Shown here piece by piece: positions 63,248-64,000 of a DNA stretch of 64,000 bases. The stretch's first letter is position 1, and each line of letters starts with the position of its first letter. Position numbers and translations under genes: made by a program. The stretch comes from Phalacrocorax aristotelis (lineage: Eukaryota; Chordata; Aves; Suliformes; Phalacrocoracidae), in NCBI RefSeq assembly GCF_949628215.1, contig NC_134279.1:61487766-61551765 (forward strand), given 5' to 3'. The notes under the pieces were generated by a model. That model was not told the origin of the DNA. It saw nothing but the letters and a program-made list of their open reading frames with translations, and made no database searches.

Positions 63248-63354
63248 AAAATAAAATAAAATAAAATAAAATAAAATAAAATAAAATAAAATAAAATAAA
63301 ATAAAATAAAATAAAATAAAATAAAATAAAATAAAATAAAATAAAATAAAAAAA
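63248..63354 (+). repeat. AAAAT pentanucleotide microsatellite, about 20 uninterrupted units
   Basis: A perfect period-5 array of AAAAT lies between ATCAAG and CATAAGG and ends in a short A-run. There are no interruptions, which implies recent slippage and probable length polymorphism. Confidence 0.97.
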
Positions 63355-63570
63355 CATAAGGTGGAAAGGAGAATTCTGTTTTGCAACGACATTTCAGGGA
63401 ATGTTCTCTGAACTGGAGAGTGAGAGGAGATTCAGAATGGCCCTACTAATATGCTAGGTAAGCAAGTTCAACTCTTCTTGCTAGAAACCAGGAACTACCA
63501 GCACTCCAAATTTTTGCCTTTCTTCTGTATCTACCACTATTAACTTAGCCTTCTTGACTTTAATTTTTAA

Positions 63571-63587
63571 ATATATATATATATATT
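63571..63587 (+). repeat. Short AT dinucleotide run
   Basis: About eight AT units inside an A/T-only stretch. Confidence 0.8.
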
Positions 63588-64000
63588 AAAAAATATCTCT
63601 CTAAGCAAGAAGTAGGGACGTAGGTTATTTTCTACTTATTTGTTTTGGTTTGTTTGTTTGTTTTTAACTCCTGTAACGTGGTTTTGTTATATAAGAAAGC
63701 AGATTTGCCTCCCTGTGGCTCACTAATATGTTTGAGCATTAAGAATGCTGAAAAGAAAATGCTTCATACTTAGGAGGCAGAGGGGGAAAACAGGTGTGAG
63801 AACTCCAGGCATGTCTCATGGAAAAGGTTTCCAGTGGTAGTAGAAATTATTAACTGAGGGAAAAAAACAAGCAAACCCCAAAACAGAACAACAAAAACAA
63901 GCCCAGGGATAGCTATGCCTCATGCCTGCACTTTTAAAAACTCAGATGACAACATGAGGAAAGAAGCTTTGCTCTCTTCACTCCAAAGTGAATAGGGAGT

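Larger units (their letters stand above)
34049..64000 (-). other. PCDH9: Last intron of PCDH9 (partial, donor end not in window)
   Basis: All sequence upstream of the acceptor, in gene orientation, should be intron because the preceding exon was not found. I searched the translated frames for further protocadherin tail or cadherin-repeat sequence and saw none. The intron holds a CR1 in gene-sense orientation (46.29-48.84 kb), a solo LTR in antisense (52.84-53.37 kb), a CR1 tail, an old SINE relic and simple repeats, all listed separately. The stretches 37.75-41.35, 41.67-46.28, 48.85-52.84 and 53.37-63.24 kb are otherwise AT-rich single-copy-looking DNA in which I recognise no gene. Confidence 0.75.

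Noticed and set aside
1..64000. CRISPR arrays, operons, tRNA or rRNA genes, CpG island
   Set aside because: None seen. The sequence is vertebrate nuclear DNA, AT-rich, with no CpG-dense promoter region and no repeat-spacer array.

Overview
This is a vertebrate nuclear sequence, most likely from a bird. The window is AT-rich and gene-poor, with no bacterial-style coding. Its recognisable repeats are CR1 LINEs with the typical avian 3' ends (variants of an ATTCTATG-type tail next to a GGTTGGAAGGGACCT-type block). It also holds two solo LTRs, one of which I recognise as a family widespread in bird genomes, and traces of old amniote SINEs. The species cannot be fixed from this sequence.

The only host protein-coding sequence I can support is one exon on the minus strand, 33667-34046. 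It is the terminal coding exon of a delta-1 protocadherin, most probably PCDH9. It encodes the last 125 complete residues of the cytoplasmic tail, has a splice acceptor at its 5' side and ends in TAG. Its 3' UTR runs toward lower coordinates, with candidate poly(A) signals near 32.1, 31.0 and 29.73 kb. Everything above 34047 is then the last intron of this gene (its donor lies outside the window), and everything below about 29.7 kb is downstream intergenic DNA. One exon in 64 kb fits the very large introns and gene-desert setting of PCDH9.

Region by region: 1-8 kb is intergenic, with a possible LTR-like island (4.43-5.06 kb) and a G/T-only tract (6.55-6.73 kb). 7.98-9.56 kb is an old plus-strand CR1. 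10.17-13.56 kb is a long minus-strand CR1 that keeps the end of ORF1 and most of a decayed ORF2. 17.14-21.2 kb is an old minus-strand CR1 split by a 1145-bp solo LTR with a 5-bp target duplication. 21-29.7 kb is intergenic with small repeat relics. 29.7-34.05 kb is the PCDH9 3' UTR and last coding exon. 34-64 kb is intron carrying a 120-bp direct repeat pair (36.3/37.3 kb), a CR1 tail (41.4-41.7 kb), a well-preserved minus-strand CR1 (46.29-48.84 kb), a second solo LTR (52.84-53.37 kb), a SINE relic (56 kb) and a long AAAAT array (63.25-63.35 kb).

The genes do not form a pathway: there is one neuronal adhesion gene and a record of retroelement insertions. I found no convincing new biological system. 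The most useful observations are the nested LTR-in-CR1 insertion, the lesions in the CR1 copies, the unexplained direct-repeat pair and the gene's 3'-end structure.
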